Positions 9,901 through 22,048 of a stretch of 64,000 nt of DNA are shown here, one piece after another (positions within the stretch are counted from its first letter, which is position 1; each line of letters opens with the position of its first letter). The DNA is from Synchiropus splendidus. Taxonomy: Eukaryota; Chordata; Actinopteri; Syngnathiformes; Callionymidae. The DNA lies in the NCBI RefSeq assembly GCF_027744825.2, contig NC_071336.1:14721501-14785500 (forward strand). The letters run 5' to 3'. Under the pieces are notes generated by a model. That model was not told where the DNA came from, made no database searches, and saw nothing but the letters and a program-made list of their open reading frames with translations. The position numbers were made by a program, and so were the translations under genes.

Positions 9901-12900
9901 AGAAGCTATTCTGGTTTCGATCACACCGGGGGAACGACAGGAGAAACGTATTGACTGTTGCTCTCATCCTCTCACCAGCATCTGATCAAACTTCAGTTGG
10001 TTAGTCAACTCAGACTGAAGAGAGGTCTCCTGATTTCATGCTCACCTTCAATGGGCCCTGTCGAAGACTAATAATAACAACAATTAGGATAATCATAATA
10101 ATAATAACCTTGTTTTCGTTGTGTGATCACATAGATTCTCATTTGCATGGGAATAAATGGTGGAATAAATGGTCAAACTCAGGATTTCCTTATCTTTCAA
10201 CATCACCATACACCACTGTTTGAGTGATAACACATCACATCAGTAGCAGCAGGGCATTGCTCCCACCGACATGGCTGGGTTGGGGGGAAGGAAAATTGTA
10301 TACAGTAGAAAAAAGCCTACTTTGAGCATATAAACCTAAGTTAAAAAAAAAAAAATCTCTTGTTCTCTTACAGGTTACCTTTTGATTTTGATCAACCATG
10401 AGAGTAGAATTAACATTACTTTACCCAACATGATAGAAAGAAGAGCTGACATCTAAATAAAGTGAATTTTAAAAAATGAAATACTCCACTTCAGTATTCT
10501 ACAGAGGGGAAATAGGTATTGCCGTACAAGATATGGCTTTGGAATATTTGAGGTTAGAAAATGTTGTTTCTGCTCTGTATGGAGCAGAGTGTTAACGTCA
10601 CCACAATGGTATGATGCCTAAGGATTTGTAGCAGGTGGCAGATGAGTACCTTTTTCTCTAAATCATTTTCCCACTTACTTATTGTTCTCATACCATCCTG
10701 CTGATATTTGACAACCTTATTTTTTAATTATGGCTATGGTGTTTTTCATGCAGGATCACCCACTGTTGGTCTTGGCTGTCTGCTGTTTGTGATACTGCGC
10801 CCCCTGTGCTTTATGGCAGTGAACACTACACCTTTTCTTTGTTCTTTTGAGCTGCTGTATAACACACATACTGTAATGAAGCATCGGCCAAGATTATTTA
10901 AAATGTGATGCCTATGTCATGTAGTTGGTTCCATCCTCATGGGTGTTCAGTCAGCCAAAAGAGTTTTGGGGTAGTGCCACTGCTTCACTTACCGGGAGGC
11001 AACCAAAGATGGAGATTACAGCTCAACACTGGCATCCTGGAGTCTCTCATTCGAAGTTGGATGCATTGCAAAGGCAGCCCATGCCACCATGACAGGGTGG
11101 GTGACTGAATGAACACATGATCATCATTGTCGCGATGCACAGGCACATCCACAATGCCCTGAAAGTCCGGTTCCCCTGGTTCTGAAGAGGGATTATAGCT
11201 GGGAATTATTTATTAACGTGACTGAGTAAAGACATTTGCAGCCATTCAGGCTTGTTTTATGACTCATTTTCATTTAGCAGTTACGCACAAATTATTGAGT
11301 TTGATCAGGTTGGTTTTCATATTTACCTAAATTTTAAAAACTGATTCTGCATTAAATGTGAGCTGAATTCTGTGTTAATGTAGCCTGGATGTTTAAGTGA
11401 ACTGTGCTCCAGCTTGTGTGAGAAAGTGTAATCCATCATAATACAGACACCAGCTGCCTCAACTGTTTCTCCCGCTGTGATCTGGACGGTGTTCTCTGTA
11501 TCCAGGGGACACCTGATTCAATTACACCATCATCGAGAGGAGACGAATGGAAACTCCAGGTGCTCTGACGACAGGAAGGTGGACGGATAAAGAAAGAAAC
11601 TAAATGGAACTGTGACGCATGGCAATGGATGAGATTCTATCTGTGAAACACTTTAGTCTTGCAGGCCTGGCGATGGAGGATCCAGGATTCTGCTGTACTG
11701 TTTTTTTCTTCCTATCATTCTATCTCATAATCTGCATCAGGCAGCATGCAACTGTACAACACTGAAGGAAGGAGTGAGATCGAATGAAGCACACAAACGG
11801 TGAACACATTTGACAAGTTGGCATTGAAATGTCAAAGGCCAGCAGTGATGTTGGGCTAAACCAGAAAGACACAGGAACACAGAACTGGTCACTTTAGTAA
11901 ATCAAATGTTTGCCTTATTTCAGTATTAATACCTCTCTCACTCTAGATATCTTACAAAGAACGAAACTAAAAGTAGATCCCAGAGAGTTTTCTCACTTAA
12001 AGTAATGGCAGATGAGACTATTTTTGTGCAAAATCCCTTCATCACTTATTTTCTTTTTGAACCCCACTGCAGTCTTCTGCCACAGCTGAATGGTGGTTTC
12101 AGTTTTACAAACACAGCAGGGGGTTTGTGAAGCACACTCTCTTTTTAATGGGCTAAATTAGATATGGTGGGTGACAGTAAGGTGACAATGAAGGAGGTGT
12201 TGAGAGTGAACTAGGAGACAAAAACAAAGGAGACAGTCATGTTTTAAAGCTATGATGAACTCCACAATGCTTCTCAGTAACATCAAGAACACACATGGGA
12301 GTGCTCACTTAAAGATCCTCGATTATATTCATAAATTTTAACCTTTTTGTTTGACTTGCAGTGCTCTTCACTTTGAACAACACAGGCACTAAAGATGAAT
12401 ACATGTCCATCTGTTACTAATTATTTGATGGCATTATTGTGCTCTCTGAAAATAAATGGTGACATGTTTAGGCTCGAGGCTTATAATAAGTTGTGCTTGA
12501 AATTTGTCCTCACATCCTGTTGTGTTTACTTGTACGCTCCAGGGCTGAAGAATCAATACTGTGAGGACCACATAACATTCATCACCTGTTGCTTTTGGGG
12601 CACAAGCAACAAGCTGTATATTTACATCATTATTTACTTATGTTGAATGACTTATAACCGCTTTATTCGTCCCTAATAATAATTATAATGATCATAGTAA
12701 TAATAATAAAAGGTGAAGTTGATGTTTTCCACGTGACGACACATTCACGTGCACTGTGTACTTCATGAGTCTGGACGTTCGCCCTGTTTTAGATGCGCCT
12801 TTGTCTCTCTCTGCTGGACGTCTTCGGTCCCACAACTGAATTTAGTTAAGGAGGCTCAATGGAGACAGAATCTGCATTTTAATACATGTTTATCGTGCAT

Positions 12901-13563
12901 TCTATGGTTATTTGTTGAAGGTCTAGGGAGCAATAATCACGCACATGAACTGCGCTTTTGACCAAATCGCACCGCATTCTCACGTGTGGCCCGCCTGGAT
13001 TTGTGAAAACGGTCATCAGGGAAATGGATTTCTGAGCAGCACCTTGGTGTTTACACCTCTGTTGACCAGTAGTAGAATTGGATGCAGCTTTTCTTGCCCA
13101 CGCTGGGTGTTCAAGCAGTTGAGTTGTTCGTCTTGGTATGAGTCACCTCTGTCATCACAAACTGTGGTTTCGTCATCTGGTGCTTTTCATTGTGTGTTTG
13201 AGCTGGTGTCCCTACCCTGTGAAATATGCCCAGTTTGTCCCTGGAAAACTCCAGCCATTTCGAATATTACTCTGGGATTACTCTGAGATGTAGTTTTTTC
13301 TTTTTCTTTTTCGAAAGAATTCAAACACAAAAAAGGCTGTTTTCAAAAATGTAATACAAATACAGCGATTCAGTTAAATAAATACAATTCTGAAATAAAA
13401 TATGGCTGTCTCAAATAAGCACTTAAGCTGAATATAGCAATTAAAAAATGAATAATAGAAGTATAACACGCCTCTAAATTAGGCAAAATTAAGAATAAAT
13501 ATACAAATAAATTGCGTTAAATTAAAAAAAAAAAAGTTAAAATGACAGCACTAATATATATAT

Positions 13564-13564
<1 letters not shown>
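9901..13564. other. Intergenic stretch, no supported gene
   Basis: Only short open frames without domains are present (for example 12395-12646 and 12945-13286). Several small A-runs and an ATAATAATA tract near 10090 are seen. Nothing convincing as exon or RNA. Confidence 0.5.

Positions 13565-13640
<76 letters not shown>
13565..13640. repeat. (CA)38 microsatellite
   Basis: An uninterrupted CA run of about 76 bases, followed by a short TCTG tail. Confidence 0.97.
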
Positions 13641-13641
<1 letters not shown>

Positions 13642-15107
13642 CTGTCTGTCAGATGTTTCTCAGCCTAATAAAGGCAAAAACAGACGAAGACTCTTGAGAC
13701 AGAGTGTGCTGTGTGAAAAAGCCCTTAATTTTCCCAAGCCACACAGAGCCGCTACATAAGGATGAACGAGCCGCATGCAGCTCCAGAGCCACCAGTTGCC
13801 TACCCCTGATATAGGCTTTTTTTCATTGGAAAAGATTTAGGACTTCTCATGCCTCAACCAGACAAATGAAAATTTGCATATTCAATCAGCGGCAAAAACA
13901 ACATTTGCTGTTCCGTGAAAATCCATATATGTTGGATGTAAATCAGAAAAGGTTTCTGTTTGTTCAGGGTTTTCACGCTTTCAGATTTGAACGCAGCCAA
14001 AAGAAGTGTGGAGGAAGGTAGGAGGTGAACATTTCTTTGTTAATGTTGACGAATAAATAAACCTTTTTTTGTTTGTTTTTGTTTGTCAGTTATATCATTG
14101 GTCTTGTTTGATAAACATTGTGGTGAATATGAGAACAAACTTTTTGGTTTAGTCATGGAGCATGGACATGTTTGTGTGTATCTTTTAATTATTAAAGTAT
14201 ATAAAGTATTGTTGTACATAAACAAATGGGTAGTATAAGCAACAGAAATGTTTTAAACCCTGAATGTGTCCATGAACCTGAATGGTTTCCTCAAAATCTT
14301 TCACTTGCCCGTTCTTCGTCCATGATGTTCCAACTTTGGGCTTCTAACTCGGCTTCTTGTCTGTTTCAGAGCTACCGTCTCTAAACCATACATCATGGCA
14401 GGTCTCGCCACCGTGCTATTGATCTTCCCTTTCACTTGAGCTCCACGTCCATTATTTTGGTCTGATGGCATAGACCAGATTAATGGACGACTCTATTTCA
14501 AGGCATCACCAGGATCATGATCTGGTCAATGAAAGTGCACCTCAAACTATTTTGTGGATATTTACTATATTTACTATTTTGTTATGAATGTATTCATTAG
14601 AAACAACCCAATTCAACCCTGTGTGTCATCATTTTGTTGTCCAGAAGAGGTCACTCAAGGGGCATTTCCATCCATCGACATTAGGACGCAAGGAGGCCCT
14701 TTACACACAGAAAAAGTAACAATGAGAATTTGGGGTAATATGTTTCAGCAGCATGTGAGACCTGCCATAGACTGGTGATTCTGAGAAAGTCAGGGGCCAC
14801 ACTAGCCCGGGTATAGGCAAACTGTTCCACAAAGGGCCGCAGTGGGTGTTGCTCCGACCACTCCAGAGGGCACCTTTTGTAATCGGTTAATTGTCATCCT
14901 GGTGCTGCTTGTTTCAGCTGACACCCAATTGGTTAAACTGTGTGTGTTTAACCAGTTGGAACAAAAACCAAGCACCACCACGGCCCTTTGAGGACCACTT
15001 TTACCACCCCTGCACCAGCCCCTGAACATGGCTGTCCGTAAATTCAGCGTACAATCGAACCATATAACCTGTGAGCCTTGTCTTACCTCTCCTTCCACTC
15101 TCTTCAG
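13641..15107. other. Intergenic stretch upstream of the receptor array
   Basis: No coding gene is recognised. The last ~20 bases (TCCACTCTCTTCAG) form a good polypyrimidine tract and AG acceptor immediately before the first receptor start, so the 5' UTR exon of that gene should lie somewhere here; I could not place it. Confidence 0.45.
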
Positions 15108-15108
15108 G

Positions 15109-15978
15109 ATGGATTCATCAGTGGACTCAACTAGTACCACCCTGAATGTGTCATCAACCATTAACCTCCGCAACAGCCAATGTTTCACCACTCGCGGCGC
15201 CAGCATCTTTCTTGTATTCATCATTACGAAAGCCATCGTGTTCCTCCCCCTGACCATCTGTGTAGTCATCGTGGCTCAGCGAAAATGGCGGTGTCATTGT
15301 AGCCCATCAAAGATGAGCCACATAGACTTCTTCACTTTCGTCATTATTTGTTCAGAGATAAGTGGACTCATCGGGTGCATCATTTTTTACCTGGCAATTT
15401 TCAATGACATTCAAGTTCTGACGTTCGTGGGAGCAACTATCTTCACGACGTCTTTTCCTCACCAGCTATACTATCATTGCCTGACGTGTGTGGACCGCTA
15501 CCTTGCTGTCATTTATCCTATCACCTACCTGAAGCTCAAAGGCATTGCTGGGATCCGAATCAGAAATGTTTGTGTCCTATTTGTTTGGCTATCTTCTTTG
15601 GTGTGGTGGCGGTTGATAAGACTATATGACTATCAAATACCGTTCATTCCGTTTATCTGCCTGCTGGTTTGCTCTTTGGTTATTGTCTGCTTCTGTAGCT
15701 TCACTGTTGTGTTTGCACTGGAACGTCCGGGGGTCGGGAGAGATGACAACCAGTCCAAGAAAAGGGCGGCGTGGACGACAGGCAGCATCATGGGAGTGCT
15801 GACGTCCTGGCTTTTTGGCTTTCTAGTTTGCCTTTTTGTGAAGTCGCTCGCAGACATCCCACGGTTCAACCAGTGCTTAATCATGTCAGTTGGATTTTTA
15901 CTCTCTCTGCCGAGCAGTGTGGTTCTCCCACTATTGTTTCTGCAGCGAGAAAGAAAACACGGCCGCCCTTACTGCTGA
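15109..15978 (+). CDS. Rhodopsin-like seven-helix receptor 1 (DRY type)
   Basis: This 289-residue single-exon receptor starts at the ATG one base after a CTCTTCAG acceptor. The frame is open 27 codons further upstream, but that part reads through the polypyrimidine tract. The N-terminus is Ser/Thr-rich with N-glycosylation sequons (NVSS). Seven hydrophobic segments follow. TM3 ends CVDRYLAVIYPITYLKLK, keeping the classical DRY. TM7 reads LPSSVVLPLLFLQR, with no NPxxY. ICL3 carries ERPGVGRDD, a weak form of the KRPRPG motif of its neighbours. The tail is only ~10 residues (ERKHGRPYC). It is the most divergent plus-strand member and the only one there with arginine at the DRY position. It is a class A-like orphan receptor; the ligand is unknown. 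Confidence 0.85.
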   Translation: MDSSVDSTSTTLNVSSTINLRNSQCFTTRGASIFLVFIITKAIVFLPLTICVVIVAQRKWRCHCSPSKMSHIDFFTFVIICSEISGLIGCIIFYLAIFNDIQVLTFVGATIFTTSFPHQLYYHCLTCVDRYLAVIYPITYLKLKGIAGIRIRNVCVLFVWLSSLVWWRLIRLYDYQIPFIPFICLLVCSLVIVCFCSFTVVFALERPGVGRDDNQSKKRAAWTTGSIMGVLTSWLFGFLVCLFVKSLADIPRFNQCLIMSVGFLLSLPSSVVLPLLFLQRERKHGRPYC

Positions 15979-16092
15979 GGTTATGTCTGCAAAATCAATT
16001 TGTCGTCGATCATTGTATGTTCATGAGCCTCTGCAATTTCAAGGGTTTGTACTTGCAAAAAGTTCAGGTAAACTCTTTAGTCATGATCCTTT

Positions 16093-16098
16093 AATAAA
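16093..16098 (+). terminator. Candidate poly(A) signal of receptor 1
   Basis: AATAAA lies about 115 bases after the stop codon of the first receptor. Confidence 0.6.
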
Positions 16099-17839
16099 GA
16101 AACGTGTGCCATTCAACGGCTGAGGTCGGTTTCCTTGGATCTTGCAATGCTCCCTGCTGATCTTGTAACCCCAGGATTCAAGTACTTCATCATGTAATCG
16201 TATTTATAAACATTCACCTGGAACAACAGGGATGTTATGCTACATGGACAGGTGATGCTTCATTTTATAATTATCGTTGATGTACACGTTGGGAGAACCT
16301 CAGGTTTATTCCGTACAGTACACAATGTCTAGAGCCCTCCATGTCATAAATGGCAGTGGCAACGCATCGTGTATGCTGTTGAGAAGGCAGCTGGCCTCCT
16401 CACCATGAAAGTCATGAACAAAAAGAAAAAAAGAAATAAAGCATTATTACGTGAGAGAGTTTGGTTTCACTAACGTCCAGAGAAAGGCCCAAGAGTGGCA
16501 TAGATGCGGCAGATCATGCTCCACAGATGGAGTGTCTTGTGAAAGAATAAATGTCTGTCCCTCTACACTATACAGTAGGTGTGTCAGATGCTCACAGCAA
16601 CCGGGGGAGGTGGGTTGACATCAGGTACTGTACATCCTCAAAGTCAGGCAGTGGCTCGACGGCCTCCATTAGTTTCATGCTGCGCTGCACACTGTCATTG
16701 TCTGCCTTATTGTTTGTGTGTTAATAACGTATCATAATCCATCAGTTTGAATTCAATATGAATTTCTTAACTTTTGAAAATATTATTTTGTATATTACGA
16801 GTGCTATTTTATTATTTCCCTCACTTCCACTTTCTTGAACTCCATGTGCTGCTTCACAGTTTCCCGGGTTAAAGCAACTGTGGAGGTGCACACATGCCCC
16901 ATCAAGTCAGTTTTTTATCAACCTCAAACGTTGCGAATATGGCATCATTTTTCAGAACCGCGCCGACATTGCCTGACGCACAGTGACTGAGCATCCTGTT
17001 TGGCTCTCCATAAACTATATATTTTTACTTCGAACCAGTTGCTCTCCGTCTGTGTCGCCTCATTCAGAATTATTGCAATTAGACACCGACGTGACTGTAG
17101 CTGTTTATTAGCCAGTTTCTCCCTATTATAAGCACTAAAGTTAGTTGATGATGAAATTGTCCAATTTGAATGCCGCATATTCTTTCTTGCCATCTTGTTT
17201 GAATGTTAATGATTCGATTTGAAATTAATGGATGTTGCCTAAAAATGAAAAACCCATGGCCCACTGTACAAACAGCGCACGTTGAACATGCTTATGTGCA
17301 TGTGGGTTACAGGCCATTATGCAAATAAATAAAAATTTGTCTTGGAAAGAGGGGCGAATATATTTTCTCTGAGCCACAGGGTGATTTGACAAGTTCAGTC
17401 ATATTTGCTTGCAAAGGTGGAAGAACAATGATGTGGGTTCTGACTCTTCAGCAAGCCACGCAGCACAGGACAGGAAAAATGATGTTTACTCTGTTTGACT
17501 TTCTGTTATTTTGAATCACACAGAATTAAAATTGAAACAAGTCGTTATTACATAATAAAATACAGTGCTAATTACTGTACATTGCTTAAAGGCTTGTTCA
17601 ACAGGTTAAATACTAACTTTTTTCAGTTGAAGAATTGTAAGGATTGCTCCATTAAAATGGTTGAACATGCAGTCAGGAAAAGAAGCAGGTCATGGTATGT
17701 TTTTCAAGCCTCCAACTGACCTCGGGTTGTTTGACTTCAACCCACCATTGAAGTCATTTTTCCAGTCTCCTATGACCTCTTCGATGTGTTTTTGGAAACT
17801 GAAAACACTCCTTAATTCACGTCTCTAGATTCATCTGCA
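16099..17839. other. Intergenic stretch between receptors 1 and 2
   Basis: No supported gene. Short open frames (16945-17264 minus, 17495-17719 plus) show no domains. An ATGCAAAT octamer occurs in ATTATGCAAATAAATAAA near 17320, without the rest of the receptor promoter module. Confidence 0.45.
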
Positions 17840-18100
17840 TAATTCACATGATTCACAGCATGATTGATGTGACACCGTTTGCTCCACACACTGCAGAAAA
17901 ATGGTTCAGACAAAGCATGGGAGTATGCAAAACAATTTGTTGTTTAACAAACAGGGCAATACTGTGGGACAAGCGCGCGTCAGCTGCCAACCAGCACTTG
18001 TCCCTCCACCATAGTCAAAGACTATTGCAGAGGTTCAAAACGGTGCTGAAACAGTGTTTTCCTTGCAGAGTCTGCTACCATTTTGACGACCCAGCTTCAG
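17840..18100 (+). promoter_or_regulatory. Promoter module and 5' UTR exon of receptor 2
   Basis: GAGTATGCAAAACAATTTG carries an octamer variant (17924-17931), followed by TTTAACAAACAGGG, a TATA-like box, and GCGTCAGCTGCCAACCAGC, the CAGCTGC motif. About 100 bases later CTTCAG is followed by the donor GTACGT at 18101. Order and spacing match the modules of the later receptors. The inferred intron runs 18101-18881. Confidence 0.6.
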
Positions 18101-18883
18101 GTACGTCCCAACACACCCAGACATGGCACAGTCAGAAACATTGCTAAAGCCGAAATGGTCACTGGCATTGACTAACTAAGCTAAGTTTAACCAGTAGATC
18201 TAAGAAAAATACATTTGAATTGCTGCTTGATGATTACGAAAAAAACAACAACACCATAAATACAGAGTACTGAGATGACCGATAGAGATCTATGCAGTAG
18301 ACATGCTGATATGTGGCGCTGTAACTGAGGGAGCAAATCAAAGAAAGCTAGTACAACAACCTGAACATGGAAGCAGTGACGTTGGTGCAGGCCAAACAGC
18401 GTGCTGAGTTGTTATTACAGTCAAATTAACAAATATATTGGAGAGCGGTGTTTGTATTGCGATCGCCTACTACACACCTCACGGGAGTCATTTGTTTACA
18501 TTTTGGTTAGATTCATATTCTTGCTTGATTCAGGTCAGAAGGAAAAAAAGGTTCCAAATATTAAACTTGTGTTTGTGACTGGCTTCAGAATTGTTGTCCC
18601 CACAGCACATGTGGGGGTGCACACTGTTGGCTGCTCAGATGTTGCACCAGCATTTCCATTACACTCAACAGCCATTAATAGTTTCCTGTGGTTGTTGTGA
18701 AGATAGACGTTGCAGTCTGGCTGCACAGATGTAGATGACAAACACTCATCAAATACCAGCAAATATCCAATCACAACCAAACCTGAACCCAACTATACAA
18801 TACAAATCTATGCAAAATCTATACATATGTTTCATCACTGCCAACGCATAACAACCATTCCATCTTGTCTGATTTTTGCAGGA

Positions 18884-19693
18884 ATGAATGCTTCCAACTC
18901 TTATGACTGCGACTCCACTGAGCTATTCTTTCATATCACCCTTCCATTCAACGTTGTAAATGTCCTACATTTCCCCCTCTACGCCTTCATTCTCTACCTG
19001 TTTTACCAGGAGTGGCGGCCGCAGCACTCTTTTTCCAAAATGCCTCACTCGAATTACATAGCGTTTCACATGACCATCATGAACATTTTGGGTATTCTGG
19101 GATCGCTTCACTGTCTTGTCAACAATAAAGGAAATGCAAGATCCAGAGAGGATGGAATCACACTGATGGCAATCGGATGGTATGGTGGAATAATCTTGCA
19201 TTTTCTCTCTTGCTTGGACCAATACCTGGCTGTGGTTCATCCTGTCACCTACATCCGTCTGAAACAGAGCACAGGGATGAGAATGAGACACATAATTCTT
19301 GTTTTGGTCTGGTTGGTTGCTATTGCAGGCGCAGTCGGGTTTGACTTGGCTGAAATGCGAGGGGTCATATTCGATTTCACGTATCTGGCTTTATTCTGGG
19401 TCTCCATCGTCGGTGGCAGCTTTGTTGTTCTCTGGACTCTAAAGCGTCCTAGACCTGGAGAAAAAGATAACAAAGGGCTGAGTCAAACAAAGGCAAAAGC
19501 GTTCCACACCATCTTGATCATTTTGGGGGTTTTGTCAATCAAGTTCATATGGGGCCTCCTCGTAACTCTGCTCTTTATGTCATCCAAGCTGAGTAATGAA
19601 GGCAAGTGTTTCATTGAAACTGCAGAATGGTGGCTCAGCATCCCCTCCAACTTGGTTTTGCCCGTCATGTTTTTGCTTAAGACACTTAAATGA
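18884..19693 (+). CDS. Rhodopsin-like seven-helix receptor 2 (DQY type)
   Basis: The start is the ATG just after a TTTTTGCAG acceptor ending at 18881; the open frame further upstream is intron read-through. The protein has 269 residues. The N-terminus (MNASNSYDCD) has an N-glycosylation sequon. TM1 runs to the YQEWRPQHSFSKMPHSN loop. TM3 ends SCLDQYLAVVHPVTYIRLKQ, with Gln in place of the DRY arginine. ICL3 is LKRPRPGEKDNKGLSQTKAKAF. TM7 is AEWWLSIPSNLVLPVMFLLK and the protein stops five residues later. It is the most diverged of the eight DQY genes: it keeps the shared framework but differs at TM2 (SNYIAFHMTIMN) and ICL3. The ligand is unknown. Confidence 0.88.
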   Translation: MNASNSYDCDSTELFFHITLPFNVVNVLHFPLYAFILYLFYQEWRPQHSFSKMPHSNYIAFHMTIMNILGILGSLHCLVNNKGNARSREDGITLMAIGWYGGIILHFLSCLDQYLAVVHPVTYIRLKQSTGMRMRHIILVLVWLVAIAGAVGFDLAEMRGVIFDFTYLALFWVSIVGGSFVVLWTLKRPRPGEKDNKGLSQTKAKAFHTILIILGVLSIKFIWGLLVTLLFMSSKLSNEGKCFIETAEWWLSIPSNLVLPVMFLLKTLK

Positions 19694-20054
19694 ACAACAA
19701 AAAGAAAAAAACAACAACACTGTGGCTGGTAGGAATATTTACCAACTAGAGAGTTACAGACAAGTGGATTTTCCTGAACTTTGATGAAGTAGTGAAACAG
19801 CTATTCACATTTGCTGTATTGTTAATACAGTGACCTAAAGACAATTGTTTGTAATACTACAACTACTAGTACTATTACCAATACTACTAGTCAGTATCAT
19901 AGGAGGTCATCATGTCTACAATGTACTTAGGGGCCAGTCCTCAACGGGATTTAGAGGTTTTCAAAAAATCAGTAAGATGCTTTGCTTCTGAGTTCTCAAC
20001 CAGATCGAGGACTGATGGAGATTTCCCATCAATAGTGAATGTGTGTTAGATATA

Positions 20055-20140
<86 letters not shown>

Positions 20141-21180
20141 AAATGCTGATGAGCATCTTCTTGTGGGTTTTGTAGTATGACTTTTATCTTTTCCCCAAGT
20201 ATATTTCGGGTTTGTGTTTTATATTATATTTGTAGTTGTGTTTATTGTCCATATCAAGATAGCACAATGACCACAATGTATAAATAAATGAAAATCATAG
20301 ACATATTTACACTGCAAAGTTTTTCCTTTGACATAATTGTTCAAAAATGTACGCACAATAAATTACCTCTCTCCTCCTTTACACTTTGTCTGCTCCCATC
20401 GACTTTTATGACATTTACATAACCAATGTTTTTTATAAAGAAATAGTTTCATTATAATAAAGTAACGATAATTTGGGATTACCACATTCACTGGTTTTAG
20501 TCAAAGTTCATGACACATCTTGGTGGAAAGTGAATGATATTCTTAGTCCAAAGGGGAATCGAGATGGAGCACAGAGGATCCAGGACACAACACCGGGAAT
20601 GGTTGATGGATTTATATAAAAAAAAAAAAAAACACTACTACAAAGGTGTACAACGGATTCTTATAAGGCTTTGCTCAGGGCTAAGTGAAGCAAAGGCTTG
20701 TGGGATAAATATACTCCCAGCAGACTTGCTTGTGAGCTGGATAAGAAGACAGAGTCTGGTGAACTTCAACTTAAAAAACGCTGGTGGCGGCAAGTGGCAG
20801 AATGAAAACACACAGTCGGTTTGTGCATCTGATCTCCTTAACTCTCGTCACATAACAGGCAAGAGCCCGCTTGTGTTGGGTCCACAGTCGATGGACGCGC
20901 GTAGCAAGATTCTGGGTACTGGGTACAGATGTTCCTGTACATTATCCCAGCCACTTGGCTGTGCCTCTCTCTGTGCGGCATCTTTACTCAGCCTGCACCT
21001 TCGGCCGGCTGCACTGTGGCAGATCCAGGGCGCAGAAAATAATTTAGAAGCACTGTTATAAATGAACAAATTTAATTTTATGGACATTCTTTAATTTACT
21101 CACTTAGAAATAACAATAAAATAATAATTATAATAATAATGACACAGACCCAAATGCACATGTACACGCCCACAAACATG
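19694..21180. other. Intergenic stretch between receptors 2 and 3
   Basis: This holds the (AT)n tract and a 175-codon open frame at 20534-21061 with no recognisable domain, interrupted in composition by a poly(A) run, so I do not call it. I found no clear octamer module for receptor 3 here. Confidence 0.4.
20060..20137. repeat. (AT)n microsatellite
   Basis: About 39 uninterrupted AT units. Confidence 0.97.
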
Positions 21181-21226
21181 TTGAATAACAATATGATAAT
21201 TTATACAAATTTGTTTTGTTTCAGAA

Positions 21227-22048
21227 ATGAACAATTCCAGCTCCACCAAACTTGAATGCTTGACATTCTCGCCTTTCATCGACATCTTCCTTTACTTCAA
21301 CATCGCAAATATCTTACAGTTCCCTCTCTTCGCCTTCATCCTCTACCTGTTTTACCTGCAGTGGCGAGTGCAGCGCTCGTTTTCCAGAATGCCTCACTCG
21401 GACTACCTCACCCTCCACATGACCGTCATAAACATGTTCAGTATTCTGGGATCAATCTTCTGTCTTGTCGACTACAAAGGAAACTCAAAACTAACTCAAA
21501 ACAAAGGACACAGAACACTGACAGTCGCCTGGTACGGTGGAATATTCTTGCATTTTCTCTCTTGCTTGGACCAATACCTGGCTGTGGTTCATCCAGTCAC
21601 CTACATCCGTCTGAAACAGAGGAAGGGAATCAGGATGAGACACTTCAGTATTTTTCTGGTCTGGGTGACGGGACTCACAGGTGGATTGATGTTTGGCATG
21701 ACAGACAGTTTAGGCATCATCATTAATTTTGTCTGTCTCACTTCGATCTGGGTCTTCATTGTGGCGTGCAGCTTGATTATTCTCTGGATTCTGAAGCGGC
21801 CCAGACCTGGAGAAAAAGACGAGGGAGTGCTGAGTCAACAAAAGCGGAAGGCATTCTACACTATCCTGATCATTTTGGGAGTGTTGTCCACAAAGTTTAT
21901 TTGGGGTCTGTTGTTAACCACGATGTTTATGTTATTGAAGCTTGACCAAGTGGGCAGGTGTTTCATGGAAACGATTGAATGGTGGTTCAATATCCCTACC
22001 AACCTCATTTTGCCCGTCATGTTTTTTATCAAGGCTCTTAAAACCTGA
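21227..22048 (+). CDS. Rhodopsin-like seven-helix receptor 3 (DQY type)
   Basis: The 273-residue single-exon receptor has its ATG two bases after a TTTTGTTTCAG acceptor. Sequons lie at the N-terminus (NNSSS). Approximate helices: TM1 17-44, TM2 60-82, TM3 98-125, TM4 140-158, TM5 164-188, TM6 209-232, TM7 252-269. DQY is at 115-117 where class A receptors have DRY. No cysteine lies at the usual TM3 start (about 25 residues before), so the canonical TM3-ECL2 disulfide is missing. ICL3 reads LKRPRPGEKDEGVLSQQKRKAF. TM7 reads WWFNIPTNLILPVMFF, lacking NPxxY, and the protein ends at KALKT with no cytoplasmic tail. Ligand and coupling are unknown. Confidence 0.9.
   Translation: MNNSSSTKLECLTFSPFIDIFLYFNIANILQFPLFAFILYLFYLQWRVQRSFSRMPHSDYLTLHMTVINMFSILGSIFCLVDYKGNSKLTQNKGHRTLTVAWYGGIFLHFLSCLDQYLAVVHPVTYIRLKQRKGIRMRHFSIFLVWVTGLTGGLMFGMTDSLGIIINFVCLTSIWVFIVACSLIILWILKRPRPGEKDEGVLSQQKRKAFYTILIILGVLSTKFIWGLLLTTMFMLLKLDQVGRCFMETIEWWFNIPTNLILPVMFFIKALKT

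Noticed and set aside
13562..13759. 65-codon frame of alternating His-Thr
   Set aside because: Pure translation of the (CA)n microsatellite.
17320..17335. Octamer ATGCAAAT upstream of receptor 2
   Set aside because: It lacks the TATA-like box, CAGCTGC motif and donor; the complete module at 17840-18100 is better placed.
20534..21061. 175-codon open frame upstream of receptor 3
   Set aside because: Contains a KKKKK run from a poly(A) tract, shows no domain, and lies where the leader intron of receptor 3 is expected.
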